A DNA stretch of 64,000 bases from Spirochaetia bacterium (GCA_900769975.1 CAAGIR010000210.1:1-64000), one strand, 5' to 3'; shown: positions 7,639 through 16,898, counted from the first letter of the stretch. Made by a program: numbers and translations. The notes: generated from the sequence alone by a model not told the origin.

Positions 7639-10199
7639 TGGAATACGGATTAATAGGTGAAAAATTAGGACACAGCTTTTCAAAAGAAATTCACAATCTT
7701 ATAGGAAATTATAAATACGAATTGGTAGAAATTCCACGCGAACAGCTCGATTTATTTATGAAAAAGCGTGATTTTAAAGCCATAAACGTAACAATTCCAT
7801 ATAAACAGGATGTAATACCTTATCTGGATTATATAGATGAGGAAGCAAAACAAATAGGCGCAGTAAACACAATAGTTAACAAAAACGGAAAACTATCTGG
7901 CTATAATACCGATTTTTATGGAATGAAAGCACTTCTGGAAAAAGTAGGTCTGGATGTAAATAACAAAAACGTATTGATTTTGGGAACAGGTGGTACAAGT
8001 AAAACAGCCGCCGCACTAGTAAAAAAACTCGGAGCAAAAACAGTATGTAAAGTAAGCCGTCATTCAGGTCAGAAAGAAGATGGAATAGACGTAATTTCCT
8101 ATGAAGAAGCCGTAAATAAAACAGAAACAAATATTATCATAAACACGACACCTTGCGGAATGTTTCCAAAAACAGAAGGAACACCCATTTCTTTACAGAC
8201 ATTTACAAATCTGGAAGGTGTAATAGATGCAATTTTTAATCCGAACTGTACAAATTTTGTTCTGGAAGCAAAAAATCTAAATTTAAAGGCAGAAGGCGGA
8301 CTGTTTATGCTTGTAATGCAGGCCATAAAGGCAGCAGAATTTTTCTTTGAAAAGCCTATAGAAAAAGAACGGGCGCAGGAAATATTTGATGTAATATTAA
8401 GCCGCAAAGAAAACATTGTATTAACAGGAATGCCAGCCTGCGGAAAAACAACAGTAGGAAAAATAATTGCAAAATATACAGGAAAAGAATTAATAGATTG
8501 TGATGCAGAAATAGTGAAAAAAGAAGACCGCCAGATTTCAGAAATTTTTGCAGAAAACGGCGAAGAATATTTTAGAAACATAGAATCGCAAGTAATACAG
8601 GAAGTTTCATTAAAAACAGGATGCATTATTTCAACAGGCGGCGGAGCAATTTTGCGCCCAGAAAACGTAAAAAATCTGAAAAAAAACGGAAAAATTTATT
8701 TTATAAACAGACCGTTACAAAAACTTTTGCCCACAAACGACCGCCCCACAGCAAACAGTGTACAAAAAATCAAGCAATTGTTTGAAGTGCGCTTTCCAAT
8801 ATATAAAGAAACAGCAGATAAAATCATAGATGCAACCGAAAATCAGGAAATAGTAGCCAAAAAAATAATGCAATATGCGGGAATAAAGACAATCCCTACG
8901 TATGGAAAAAAAGACACCGCCGTATTTGAAAAAAACGGAAAAGCAGAAGGAACCATAAAAGCACCACCATCAAAAAGTCTTGCACACCGCATGCTCATAT
9001 GTGCAGCACTGGCACAAGGTGAAAGCAACATCACAAATGTAGATTTTTCGCAAGACATCCAGGCAACGCTTGACTGCATAAAAACATTAGGTTCAAAAGT
9101 CGAAATACAGGAAAATTCAGTCAGAATAACAGGAACAGGAAACATTACACTTGGAGACAAAGCCGTATTTAAATGTCGTGAAAGTGGAAGTACATTAAGA
9201 TTTTTCATCCCCATGGGAATGACATTTTCCAAACCAGAACAGAAAGTCATCTTTACAGGAAGCAAAGTGTTAATGACACGTCCCCTTTCAATTTATGAAG
9301 ATTTATGTGCAAAAACAGATATTTTATTTGAACGTAAAAATGCAGAAGAAAAAGGCGGAACAATAGAACTGTGCAGAAAAAACAAAACCAGCCAGGGACT
9401 AGAACCAGGAATATATGAAATTCCAGGAGGCATAAGCAGCCAGTTTATAACAGGATTATTATTTGTCCTGCCATTATTACAAGGCGACAGCCAGATAAAA
9501 TTAATACCGCCAGTAGAAAGCCGATCCTATATAAACCTTACAATTCAGGCAATGCATGAATTTGGGGTAGAAGTACAGTGGCAAGATGAAACAACAATAA
9601 ACGTAAAAGGAAACCAGCAGTATCACGCAAGAACAATAAAAGTAGAAGGAGATTATTCAAATGCAGCGTTTCTGGAAGTATTTAACTATTTGAACGGAAA
9701 TGTAAAAGTACAGGATTTAAATGAAAAAAGTTTACAGGGCGACAAAGTATACAAAACAATGTTCGAACAGATAAAAAACGGAACACCAGATTTAGACATA
9801 TCAGATTGTCCCGATTTAGGACCCGTACTTTTTGCATTAGCCGCCGCACATAACGGAGCCGTTTTTACAGGAACAAGACGACTTGCCATAAAAGAAAGCG
9901 ATCGTGCAAAAATAATGTGTGAACAGCTAGCCGAATTTGGAATAGAAACAAAATACGAAGAAAATAAAGTAACGATTTATGAAACAAAAGATACAAAAAA
10001 TCCAAAACAAACAAAACCTAAATTAAAAACACCAGAAAAAAAACTGAAAGGTTACAACGATCACAGAATAGTAATGGCACTTTCCACCCTGCTTACAATA
10101 ACAGGCGGACAGATAGAAGATGCACATGCAGTAAGCAAAAGTTATCCAGGATATTTTGAAGACATTTCAAAACTTGGAATAAAAATAAATTTAATATAA
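7638..10199 (+). CDS. Trifunctional shikimate dehydrogenase / shikimate kinase / EPSP synthase fusion
   Basis: One 853-aa polypeptide with three shikimate-pathway enzymes in order. Residues 1-260 are AroE: LGHSFSKEIHN, the catalytic Lys in NVTIPYKQD, GYNTDFYGM and the NADP loop GTGGTSKTA. Residues 262-420 are AroK: Walker A GMPACGKT at 264-271, the shikimate-binding DCD region and STGGGAIL. Residues 430-853 are AroA: APPSKSLAHRML, CRESGSTLRFF, RLAIKESDRAK and YNDHRIVMA. All key motifs look intact, so all three steps from 3-dehydroshikimate to EPSP should be catalysed. No frameshift or stop separates the domains. Fungal AROM joins these activities in a different order and with AroB and AroD, which are absent here. 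Confidence 0.93.
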   Translation: MEYGLIGEKLGHSFSKEIHNLIGNYKYELVEIPREQLDLFMKKRDFKAINVTIPYKQDVIPYLDYIDEEAKQIGAVNTIVNKNGKLSGYNTDFYGMKALLEKVGLDVNNKNVLILGTGGTSKTAAALVKKLGAKTVCKVSRHSGQKEDGIDVISYEEAVNKTETNIIINTTPCGMFPKTEGTPISLQTFTNLEGVIDAIFNPNCTNFVLEAKNLNLKAEGGLFMLVMQAIKAAEFFFEKPIEKERAQEIFDVILSRKENIVLTGMPACGKTTVGKIIAKYTGKELIDCDAEIVKKEDRQISEIFAENGEEYFRNIESQVIQEVSLKTGCIISTGGGAILRPENVKNLKKNGKIYFINRPLQKLLPTNDRPTANSVQKIKQLFEVRFPIYKETADKIIDATENQEIVAKKIMQYAGIKTIPTYGKKDTAVFEKNGKAEGTIKAPPSKSLAHRMLICAALAQGESNITNVDFSQDIQATLDCIKTLGSKVEIQENSVRITGTGNITLGDKAVFKCRESGSTLRFFIPMGMTFSKPEQKVIFTGSKVLMTRPLSIYEDLCAKTDILFERKNAEEKGGTIELCRKNKTSQGLEPGIYEIPGGISSQFITGLLFVLPLLQGDSQIKLIPPVESRSYINLTIQAMHEFGVEVQWQDETTINVKGNQQYHARTIKVEGDYSNAAFLEVFNYLNGNVKVQDLNEKSLQGDKVYKTMFEQIKNGTPDLDISDCPDLGPVLFALAAAHNGAVFTGTRRLAIKESDRAKIMCEQLAEFGIETKYEENKVTIYETKDTKNPKQTKPKLKTPEKKLKGYNDHRIVMALSTLLTITGGQIEDAHAVSKSYPGYFEDISKLGIKINLI

Positions 10200-10237
10200 A
10201 ACCGTAGCAAAGCGAATGGTACGGCAGGAGGATAAAA

Positions 10238-11266
10238 ATGAATATGGATTTTGAACGAAAACTGGCAATCCCAGCAGAAGTAAAGGAACAGTATCCTGTA
10301 ACAGGAAAAGTCAGCCAGATAGTAGAAAAAAAGCGCAACGAAATAAAAGCAGTCTTTGAAGGGCGGTCAGATAAAATGCTGCTCATAATAGGACCATGTT
10401 CGGCAGATAATGAAGAAGCCGTTTTGGACTACATGAACAGACTCTTACCAGTACAGGAAAAAGTTGCAGAAAAAATCCTTATAGTACCGCGCATTTATAC
10501 AAATAAACCTAGAACAACAGGAGAAGGTTACAAAGGAATGTTACACCAGCCAGACCCGGAAGCAAAACCCGATTTGTTCAAAGGAATAGTAGCATGCCGC
10601 CGAATGCATATGCGTGCCGTAGAAGAAACAGGATTTGTGTTTGCAGATGAAATGCTTTACCCGGAAAATTATCAGTATTTGGATGACATTCTGGGCTACG
10701 TAGCAGTGGGAGCCAGATCAGTAGAAAATCAACAGCACCGCCTTACAGCAAGCGGTGTCGAAGTTCCAGTAGGAATGAAAAACCCTACAAGCGGCGATTA
10801 TTCCGTAATGCTTAATGCAATACTGGCAGCACAACACCAACATTCATTTATTTATCGCGGATGGGAAGTGCGCTCAGAAGGAAATGAACATTGCCATGCA
10901 ATATTGCGAGGTTCGACAAATAAACATGGAAATAATCTGCAGAATTACCACTACGAAGATTTGATACGCCTTTGCGATGTATACGAAGCAAAAAATCTTA
11001 AAAATCCAGCAGTTATAATAGATACAAACCATTCAAATTCAAACAAAAACCCGTTTGAACAGCCTCGAATAGTGATGGACGTGCTCAATTCCTGCCGCCA
11101 CAACGACCGAATTCAAAAACTTGTAAAAGGATTTATGATAGAAAGTTATATAGAAGACGGTTGTCAGAAAATTGGAGAAGGTTGCTACGGAAAATCTATT
11201 ACCGACCCATGTTTAGGCTGGGAAAAAACCGAAAAATTGATTTACGATATTGCACAAAATCTTTAG
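10238..11266 (+). CDS. aroF: 3-deoxy-7-phosphoheptulonate (DAHP) synthase, class I
   Basis: A 342-aa type I alpha DAHP synthase (AroF/AroG/AroH family) joining PEP and erythrose-4-phosphate in the first shikimate step. Visible blocks are LLIIGPCSADNEEA near 49-62, RIYTNKPRTTGEGYKG, the metal- and substrate-binding GARSVENQQHR, and GSYIEDG-like ESYIEDGCQK near the end. GGAGG is placed just before ATG 10238. As last gene of the operon it puts flux control at the pathway entry under the same Phe-rich leader, which suggests the Phe-responsive isozyme. Which amino acid inhibits it cannot be read from the sequence. Confidence 0.92.
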   Translation: MNMDFERKLAIPAEVKEQYPVTGKVSQIVEKKRNEIKAVFEGRSDKMLLIIGPCSADNEEAVLDYMNRLLPVQEKVAEKILIVPRIYTNKPRTTGEGYKGMLHQPDPEAKPDLFKGIVACRRMHMRAVEETGFVFADEMLYPENYQYLDDILGYVAVGARSVENQQHRLTASGVEVPVGMKNPTSGDYSVMLNAILAAQHQHSFIYRGWEVRSEGNEHCHAILRGSTNKHGNNLQNYHYEDLIRLCDVYEAKNLKNPAVIIDTNHSNSNKNPFEQPRIVMDVLNSCRHNDRIQKLVKGFMIESYIEDGCQKIGEGCYGKSITDPCLGWEKTEKLIYDIAQNL

Positions 11267-11574
11267 ATTTTTTATTTTAGCAGGCAACGGCTTAGTCAGT
11301 CGCGTTCCGCCATTCGCTGCCGCTCAGTCGCACAGACACATTGTTTTACAGAAAATAACAGTTCTGCAAAAATTTTGCACCACCACAAAAAAAATCATAC
11401 ATCTTAAAACTGTCTGTGCGACCCGCCTGCGGCGGTGGCTCCATGCTCGGTGCGCTGTTCCACACAAAACCCTGCGCATTTCATTTCAAGCTGGCGAGCA
11501 CCTCTTATTGCACAGTTCTCACAAACCTTGACCGACATTTTTTGATTTGTTATAGTTCTCTGCGGAAAGTATAT
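11267..11574. other. Intergenic stretch with a long-range inverted repeat
   Basis: This gap between the DAHP synthase and thiN genes is GC-rich at 11290-11340 and 11420-11500. TCGCACAGACA (11328-11338) and TGTCTGTGCGA (11411-11421) can pair as a perfect 11-bp stem, with an AT-rich insert. The string CACAAAACCCTGCGCA (11463-11478) resembles the repeats at 4719-4798. I found no TPP riboswitch consensus in front of thiN and no gene. Confidence 0.45.
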
Positions 11575-12210
11575 ATGGAAAAAACAGCAGTTATTTTTGG
11601 TGCAGCACAAATCACAAATTACAAAACAGTTCAAAAATATTTGACACCTCACGATTTTTACATTTTTTGCGACGGTGGTATGAAACACCAGATCAAACTT
11701 TCAGTAAAGCCAGATTTAATAATTGGTGATTTTGATTCATTTTTACAGGAAAAACTCCCCGAAAACACAGAAATTCTGAAACTTCCCTGCGAAAAAGACG
11801 ACACAGATACTTTTTTTGCCATCAAAGAAGCCTGCAGACGTGGTTTTGAAAATTTTGTACTTTTTGGAGTAATTGGAAACAGATTTGACCATTCACTCGT
11901 GAACATTTCTGTACTATTATACCTTAAAAGATTGGGGAAAAATGCCGTTATTGTGGACGATTATTCAGAAATGCAGATAATAGAAAACCAGTCGGCAGAA
12001 GTTTCTTTTGACTATAAATATTTTTCTGTTTTGTGCGTAGACGGTTCCATACCAGACATCACTATAAAAAATGCAAAATATCCCCTTGAAAATGCAAAAA
12101 TTACCACAGACTATCAGTTTGGCATAAGTAATGAAGTAATTCCTGGAAAAACTGCACAAATAACAGTAAAAAACGGAACTGCGCTTCTTGTAAAAGTCTT
12201 TTCAGAATAG
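11575..12210 (+). CDS. thiN: Thiamine pyrophosphokinase
   Basis: A 211-aa enzyme transferring pyrophosphate from ATP to thiamine. Family hallmarks are CDGGMKHQIKLSVKPDLIIGDFDS (split as CDGG and IGDFDS), EKDDTDTFFAIKEA and GNRFDHSLVNI in the N-terminal catalytic domain, then the C-terminal beta-rich thiamine-binding domain. ATG 11575 is chosen over an in-frame open stretch that begins at 11416 inside the GC-rich intergenic repeat; GGAAAG precedes it at good distance. It stands alone, facing two tRNA genes on the other strand. Confidence 0.92.
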   Translation: MEKTAVIFGAAQITNYKTVQKYLTPHDFYIFCDGGMKHQIKLSVKPDLIIGDFDSFLQEKLPENTEILKLPCEKDDTDTFFAIKEACRRGFENFVLFGVIGNRFDHSLVNISVLLYLKRLGKNAVIVDDYSEMQIIENQSAEVSFDYKYFSVLCVDGSIPDITIKNAKYPLENAKITTDYQFGISNEVIPGKTAQITVKNGTALLVKVFSE

Positions 12211-12260
12211 CAGAATTTATGATATTAAAAATGGTATTAAAATTACAGGAAAATATTAAG

Positions 12261-12299
12261 GTAAAAAAAAAGACCCTGCAAACAATTGCAAGGTCTTTA
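12261..12299 (-). terminator. Terminator of the tRNA-Gly/tRNA-Glu transcript
   Basis: On the minus strand the hairpin AAAGACCTTGCAA...TTTGCAGGGTCTTT is followed by a run of T residues. It begins immediately after the 3' end of tRNA-Glu. Confidence 0.75.
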
Positions 12300-12371
12300 C
12301 ATCTCCTAGCAGAATTGAACTGCTGTTGTCGGGATGAAAACCCGATGTCCTAACCACTAGACGAAGGAGAC
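12300..12371 (-). tRNA. tRNA-Glu (anticodon TTC)
   Basis: Minus strand, 72 nt, starting GTCTCCTTCGTCTAGTGGTT. The anticodon arm is TCGGG-TTTTCAT-CCCGA, giving anticodon TTC. The T arm contains GTTCAAT and the acceptor end AGGAGAT pairs with the 5' end, with a G-T closing pair. CCA is not encoded. It is preceded by tRNA-Gly with a 5-nt gap, in one transcript. Confidence 0.95.
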
Positions 12372-12376
12372 TTGTA

Positions 12377-12449
12377 AGCGGATGAAGGGAGTCGAACCCT
12401 CGTCATCAGCTTGGAAGGCTGAGATAATAAGCCGTTATATGACATCCGC
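12377..12449 (-). tRNA. tRNA-Gly (anticodon TCC)
   Basis: Minus strand, 73 nt, acceptor GCGGATG pairing with CATCCGC and discriminator T. The anticodon arm is TCAGC-CTTCCAA-GCTGA, anticodon TCC. The T loop reads GGTTCGACTCC. CCA is not encoded. Confidence 0.95.
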
Positions 12450-12461
12450 GTGTAGATACAT

Positions 12462-12490
12462 ATATTATATGCTTTTAAAAAAAATGTCAA
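12462..12490 (-). promoter_or_regulatory. Promoter of the tRNA pair
   Basis: On the minus strand TTGACA (12485-12490) is followed at 15-17 bp by overlapping TATAAT (12464-12469) or TAATAT (12462-12467), about 15 bp before tRNA-Gly. Confidence 0.7.
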
Positions 12491-12715
12491 TATCAAAAAT
12501 TATTAAAATTATAAAAAAATTTAAAAAAAATGCAAAATATTAATCATCAAAAACTTAAAAAATCTATGTAAAATATTGTAGAAATTACAAAGAACTTAAA
12601 TAAAATTAAAAAAATTTATTAAAATTCCAAAAAATCTATTTACCAAAAAAACAGAATTCTTTATTATTTTCTTTAAAATAGTTTACCGCTTAGGACGGTT
12701 ATTTTGGAGGAATAA

Positions 12716-13864
12716 ATGAAAAGAACATTAAAATCAGTAATTAGTGCTGTAATTGCTTTTGTTGCTTGTGGTTCTCTTTTTGCTGCACCTAAAAAAAATG
12801 CAGTATTAAAAATTGGTGGAATTGCACCTCTTTCTGGCGGTGTTGCAGTTTATGGTGTTGAATGTAAAAACGGAATTGACCTTGCTGTAGAAGAAATTAA
12901 TGCTGCAGGTGGAATTAACGGTCAGAAAATTCAGTTCATTTGTGAAGATGATGAAGGTGACCCAGCAAAATCTGTAAGTGCTTACAAAAAACTTGTTGCA
13001 AAAGACAAGACAAGACTTATCATTGGTTCATTAACTTCTGGTTGTACTCTTGCAGTTACAAGCCAGGCTCAGGCAAATAAAGTTGTTCAGATTGCACCTG
13101 CTGCAACTGCACCTGCTATCACAGATGCTGGAAACTTCATTTTCAGAGCATGTTTTATCGATCCTTTCCAGGGACGTGTTGGTGGAAAATTTTCTTATGA
13201 AAACCTTGGTTCAAAAAAGGCTGCTGTTCTTTATGATATTGGTAATGATTATTCTGTTGGACTTATGGAAAACTTTGTTTCAGAATTTGAAAAACAGGGT
13301 GGAAAAATCGTTGCAAAAGAATCTTATGGAACTGGTGAAAAAGACTTTAACGCTATCATTACAAAAGTAAAAGCTGCTAATCCAGATGTTGTTTATCTTC
13401 CAGATTATTATGCAACAGTTGCATTAATTGCAAAACAGCTTCGTGCACAGGGAATTGACACTCCAATCGTTGGTGCAGACGGATGGGACGGCCTTACAGA
13501 AAATGCAGGTGATGAAGTTTTGAACGGTTACTATTCAAATCACTATGCAGAAGATAGCGACTCTCCAACAGTTAAAAAATTCGTTAAAAACTTTGAAGCA
13601 AAATACAACAAAAAACCAAACGCTTTTGCTGCTCTTGGTTATGACTCAATGTATATGTTGAAAGACGCTATTGTTGCTGCAGGTTCTACAGATTCTGTAA
13701 AAGTTCGTGAAGCTCTTGAAAAAATTGATAACAATTATGTAACAGGACACATCAAATTTGACTCAAAACATAACCCAATCAAATCTGCTGTAATGGTAAA
13801 AATGATTAAAGATGGTGACAAACTTTCACAGGCTTATGCTGCAACAGTTGAAATTAGTGACTAA
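12716..13864 (+). CDS. livJ: Branched-chain amino acid ABC transporter, substrate-binding protein
   Basis: A 382-aa type I periplasmic binding protein of the Leu/Ile/Val (Peripla_BP_6) class. The export signal MKRTLKSVISAVIAFVAC has Cys18 after FVA, acceptable to relaxed spirochaetal lipobox rules, so it may be a lipoprotein; cleavage after SLFA is the alternative. The mature part begins KIGGIAPLSGGVAVYG and has INAAGGINGQKI and PAATAPAITDAG, typical ligand-pocket regions. GGAGG precedes ATG 12716. A terminator lies between it and livH, which would make the binding protein more abundant than the permeases. Confidence 0.92.
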   Translation: MKRTLKSVISAVIAFVACGSLFAAPKKNAVLKIGGIAPLSGGVAVYGVECKNGIDLAVEEINAAGGINGQKIQFICEDDEGDPAKSVSAYKKLVAKDKTRLIIGSLTSGCTLAVTSQAQANKVVQIAPAATAPAITDAGNFIFRACFIDPFQGRVGGKFSYENLGSKKAAVLYDIGNDYSVGLMENFVSEFEKQGGKIVAKESYGTGEKDFNAIITKVKAANPDVVYLPDYYATVALIAKQLRAQGIDTPIVGADGWDGLTENAGDEVLNGYYSNHYAEDSDSPTVKKFVKNFEAKYNKKPNAFAALGYDSMYMLKDAIVAAGSTDSVKVREALEKIDNNYVTGHIKFDSKHNPIKSAVMVKMIKDGDKLSQAYAATVEISD

Positions 13865-13907
13865 TCTTATAATAATTAAATAATTTAGTAATTTAATTTA
13901 AATATGC

Positions 13908-13947
13908 AAAGGGGTACATGCTAATTTTTTGGTGTGTACCCTTTTTT
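13908..13947 (+). terminator. Intrinsic terminator between livJ and livH
   Basis: AAAGGGGTACA (13908-13918) pairs with TGTACCCTTTT (13935-13945), one GU pair included, and the 3' arm ends in six T residues. It probably works as a partial terminator inside the operon. Confidence 0.75.
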
Positions 13948-14055
13948 ATTTAATAAAATTCGTGTATGATATATAAATGTTTTTATTCGTTTTTTTTAAG
14001 GCTTAAAAACATGCTTAATATGTAAAATTGTTTTATTAAAAAGTTGGAGGAAACA

Positions 14056-14967
14056 TTGGATACCTTTCTTAAACAGCTTGTAAATGGTCTTTCCTTGGGA
14101 AGTATTTACGCATTAATTGCACTTGGTTACACGATGGTTTATGGTATTGTAAAGTTAATAAATTTTGCACATGGTGATGTAATGATGGTGGGTGCATATA
14201 CAGGTTACTTCATTTTGCGAGCCGTAGGAACAACACCGTTCGGTTTGGCTTGTGCTTTTTTGGGTGCTATGGTTGTCTGTTCTCTTTTAAGTCTTTTGAT
14301 TGAACGATGCGCCTACAGACCTTTACGTTCAGCTCCACGATTGAATTCTCTTATTACGGCAATTGCAGTTGAACTCATTTTGCAAAACGGAATGAGGGTT
14401 TTACCGTTTGTTGGTCCAAATCCAAGGCAGTTTCCTACTATGGATACAAAAGTTTTCAATCTTACAACAAATGCATTTCCAAACGGACTCATTTCAATCA
14501 CAAACATTCAGTTGATTGTAATTATTTCTTCTGCTGTTTTAATGGTAATCTTGAATTATATTATTAATTATACAAAAACTGGTCGTGCAATGCGTGCTGT
14601 AAGTTATGATATGGGTGCTTCCAGTTTAATGGGTGTAAGCGTAAACAAAACTATTGCAATTACTTTTGTAATCGGTTCGGTACTTGCTGGTGCAGGCGGA
14701 GTTTTGTATGCAACAGCTTACCCTCAGATTGATCCTACAATGGGTTATATTCCTGGTCTTAAAGCATTCGTTGCAGCCGTTTTGGGAGGAATTGGTTCTG
14801 TTCCTGGAGCGATGCTTGGTGGTGTAATATTGGGAATTGCTGAAACAATGACAAAAGCGTATGTTTCTTCACAATATGCCGATGCTATTTCTTACTGTAT
14901 TTTAATTGTAATTCTTCTTGTTAAACCTACAGGACTTTTGGGTAAAAAGAAGGTTGTAAAAGTATAA
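14056..14967 (+). CDS. livH: Branched-chain amino acid ABC transporter permease LivH
   Basis: A 303-aa inner-membrane permease with about eight hydrophobic segments. It carries the family blocks NGLSLGSIYALIALGYTMVYG and GIVKLINFAHGDVMMVGAY at the N-terminus (read as short motifs) and VLGGIGSVPGAMLGGV near the C-terminus. I chose TTG 14056 because GGAGG (14046-14050) is 5 bases upstream; the in-frame TTG at 14044 overlaps that site. It forms the translocation pore with LivM. Confidence 0.9.
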   Translation: MDTFLKQLVNGLSLGSIYALIALGYTMVYGIVKLINFAHGDVMMVGAYTGYFILRAVGTTPFGLACAFLGAMVVCSLLSLLIERCAYRPLRSAPRLNSLITAIAVELILQNGMRVLPFVGPNPRQFPTMDTKVFNLTTNAFPNGLISITNIQLIVIISSAVLMVILNYIINYTKTGRAMRAVSYDMGASSLMGVSVNKTIAITFVIGSVLAGAGGVLYATAYPQIDPTMGYIPGLKAFVAAVLGGIGSVPGAMLGGVILGIAETMTKAYVSSQYADAISYCILIVILLVKPTGLLGKKKVVKV

Positions 14968-15028
14968 AATCAAATCATAAAACCTTAAAATTTTAAAAGG
15001 TGAAAACTTAATTTAAAAGGACGTATTT

Positions 15029-16069
15029 ATGAAAAATAAATTTTATAAAAATACTTTGATTTTAACGGCAATTGCTTTTGGTTTTGTACTTATTCCAGCA
15101 GTTTTAATTCAAATCAAAGCGATTTTTTTTGATTTTCCTATTGGGATAGATTCGTATTGGGCTCAGGTTATTACACTTGCTGGTGTAAATGCAATTATGG
15201 CATTAAGTGTAAATGTTGTTTGTGGTATTACAGGGCAGTTAAGTTTGGGACAGGCAGGATTTCAAGCTATTGGTGCTTATGCTGTCATTCTGCTTACTAC
15301 AAATCTGCATATTCCTTTACCAGTAAGCATTATTCTGGCAGGAATTATTTCAGCAATTTTCGGATTTTTAATCGGCTTTCCAACGCTTAAACTCGAAGGT
15401 GATTATCTGGCTATTGTAACGCTTGCTTTCGGAGAAATTATTCGTGTTGTTTTATTAAATCAAAAAAGCTGGACAGGCGGACCAAACGGAATTCAGTTTA
15501 GCACAGTGTTTACAACTTCTCTGGACTGGGGTGCAACAATTGCCTTTGTAAGCGTAATCGGCTCACTTGTTCTTATCATCGTAGCATTGCAGAATTTTTT
15601 ACGTTCTACTTATGGTCGGGCAGTTATGGCAGTTCGCGAAGATGAAATTGCAGCAAACAGCAACGGTATAAGCGTTTTCCGGTATAAAATGATTGGTTTT
15701 GTAATTGCTTCGTTTATTGGTGGAATTGGTGGTGCTTTGTATGCTCCTCTGATTGGCTTTGTAAAACCAGATTTGGCTTCTTTCAATAATTCTGTAAATC
15801 ATCTTATTTATGTAGTTTTAGGTGGAATGGGAAGTGTTACAGGTTCTGTTCTGGCTGCATTTGTATTAACAATTTTACAGGAATTCTTAAGATTTTTAAG
15901 GGATTATCGTCTTTTAATTTATCCGCTTATCTTGATTTGTATGATGTTGTTCAGACCACAAGGTTTACTGGGAACAAATGAACTTTGCTTCTTTAAAATT
16001 CCAGATTATTTTAAGGCAATCGGAAACTGGTTTAAAAAAGTTTTTGGAAAAAAATCAGATAAAAAATAA
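15029..16069 (+). CDS. livM: Branched-chain amino acid ABC transporter permease LivM
   Basis: A 346-aa inner-membrane permease with roughly nine membrane spans. Family signatures include CGITGQLSLGQAGFQAIGAY near residue 65, GDYLAIVTLAFGEI near 125, and VLGGMGSVTGSVLAAF near 265. The C-terminal 35 residues are hydrophilic and Lys-rich. It lies 61 bp after livH and 16 bp before livG, with AAAGGA upstream of ATG 15029. Confidence 0.92.
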   Translation: MKNKFYKNTLILTAIAFGFVLIPAVLIQIKAIFFDFPIGIDSYWAQVITLAGVNAIMALSVNVVCGITGQLSLGQAGFQAIGAYAVILLTTNLHIPLPVSIILAGIISAIFGFLIGFPTLKLEGDYLAIVTLAFGEIIRVVLLNQKSWTGGPNGIQFSTVFTTSLDWGATIAFVSVIGSLVLIIVALQNFLRSTYGRAVMAVREDEIAANSNGISVFRYKMIGFVIASFIGGIGGALYAPLIGFVKPDLASFNNSVNHLIYVVLGGMGSVTGSVLAAFVLTILQEFLRFLRDYRLLIYPLILICMMLFRPQGLLGTNELCFFKIPDYFKAIGNWFKKVFGKKSDKK

Positions 16070-16085
16070 TATGGAGTAAGCAAAT

Positions 16086-16898
16086 ATGGAAAAAGAATTA
16101 ATATTACGTGCAAAAGATATTTCTATTGTATTTGGCGGATTAAGGGCAGTATCTGATTTTTCTTTGGATTTGTATGAAGGCGAATTAATTGGATTAATTG
16201 GTCCAAACGGAGCTGGAAAAACTACTGTTTTTAATATGCTTTCTGGAGTTTACAGGCCAACTTCTGGAACAATTACTTTTGTAGATAAAAAAGGTGAATT
16301 GCAGGTTATTAACAAAAAAACACCAGCACAGCTTAACCGTATCGGAATTGCCAGAACATTCCAAAACATCAGATTGTTCAGTGGAATGAGTGTTCGTGAT
16401 AATATTAAGATTGCACTTCATCAAAGTCGTGGAGTAAATCCTATAGATGTAGAATTACGAACAAAAAAATTCAGGGCAGATGAAGAACTTATGAATGAAA
16501 AAGCCGAACATCTTTTAAGCCTGTTTCATATGGAAAATAAAATTAATGAATATGCAAAAAATCTTCCTTATGGTGAACAGCGAAAACTAGAAATTTGTCG
16601 TGCTCTTGCTTCTGGTCCAAAACTTTTGCTTCTTGATGAACCTGCTGCAGGTATGAATGGTCAGGAAACAGAAGAATTAATGGAAATGATTTCATTTATC
16701 CGTAAAGAATTTAATCTAACAGTTCTTTTGATTGAACACGATATGAAACTTGTTATGGGAATTTGTGAACGCCTTATGGTTTTAAATTATGGTAGTGTTA
16801 TTGCTGCTGGAACACCTGCAGAAATTCAGAGTAATCCTGCGGTTATAAAAGCATATCTTGGGTCTGGTTACGAACAAATGGCAGGAGGTTCAAAATGA
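16086..16898 (+). CDS. livG: Branched-chain amino acid ABC transporter ATPase LivG
   Basis: A 270-aa ABC ATPase with Walker A GPNGAGKTT near residue 38, the LivG-type signature YGEQRKLEICRAL, Walker B LLLLDEPAAGMN and the switch histidine in IEHDMK. The long insert between Walker A and the Q-loop is typical for LivG. Its last four bases overlap livF (ATGA), indicating translational coupling. Confidence 0.94.
   Translation: MEKELILRAKDISIVFGGLRAVSDFSLDLYEGELIGLIGPNGAGKTTVFNMLSGVYRPTSGTITFVDKKGELQVINKKTPAQLNRIGIARTFQNIRLFSGMSVRDNIKIALHQSRGVNPIDVELRTKKFRADEELMNEKAEHLLSLFHMENKINEYAKNLPYGEQRKLEICRALASGPKLLLLDEPAAGMNGQETEELMEMISFIRKEFNLTVLLIEHDMKLVMGICERLMVLNYGSVIAAGTPAEIQSNPAVIKAYLGSGYEQMAGGSK

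Noticed and set aside
11267..11574. TPP riboswitch before thiN
   Set aside because: No CTGAGA or ACCTGATCTGGATAATGCC-like core was found.
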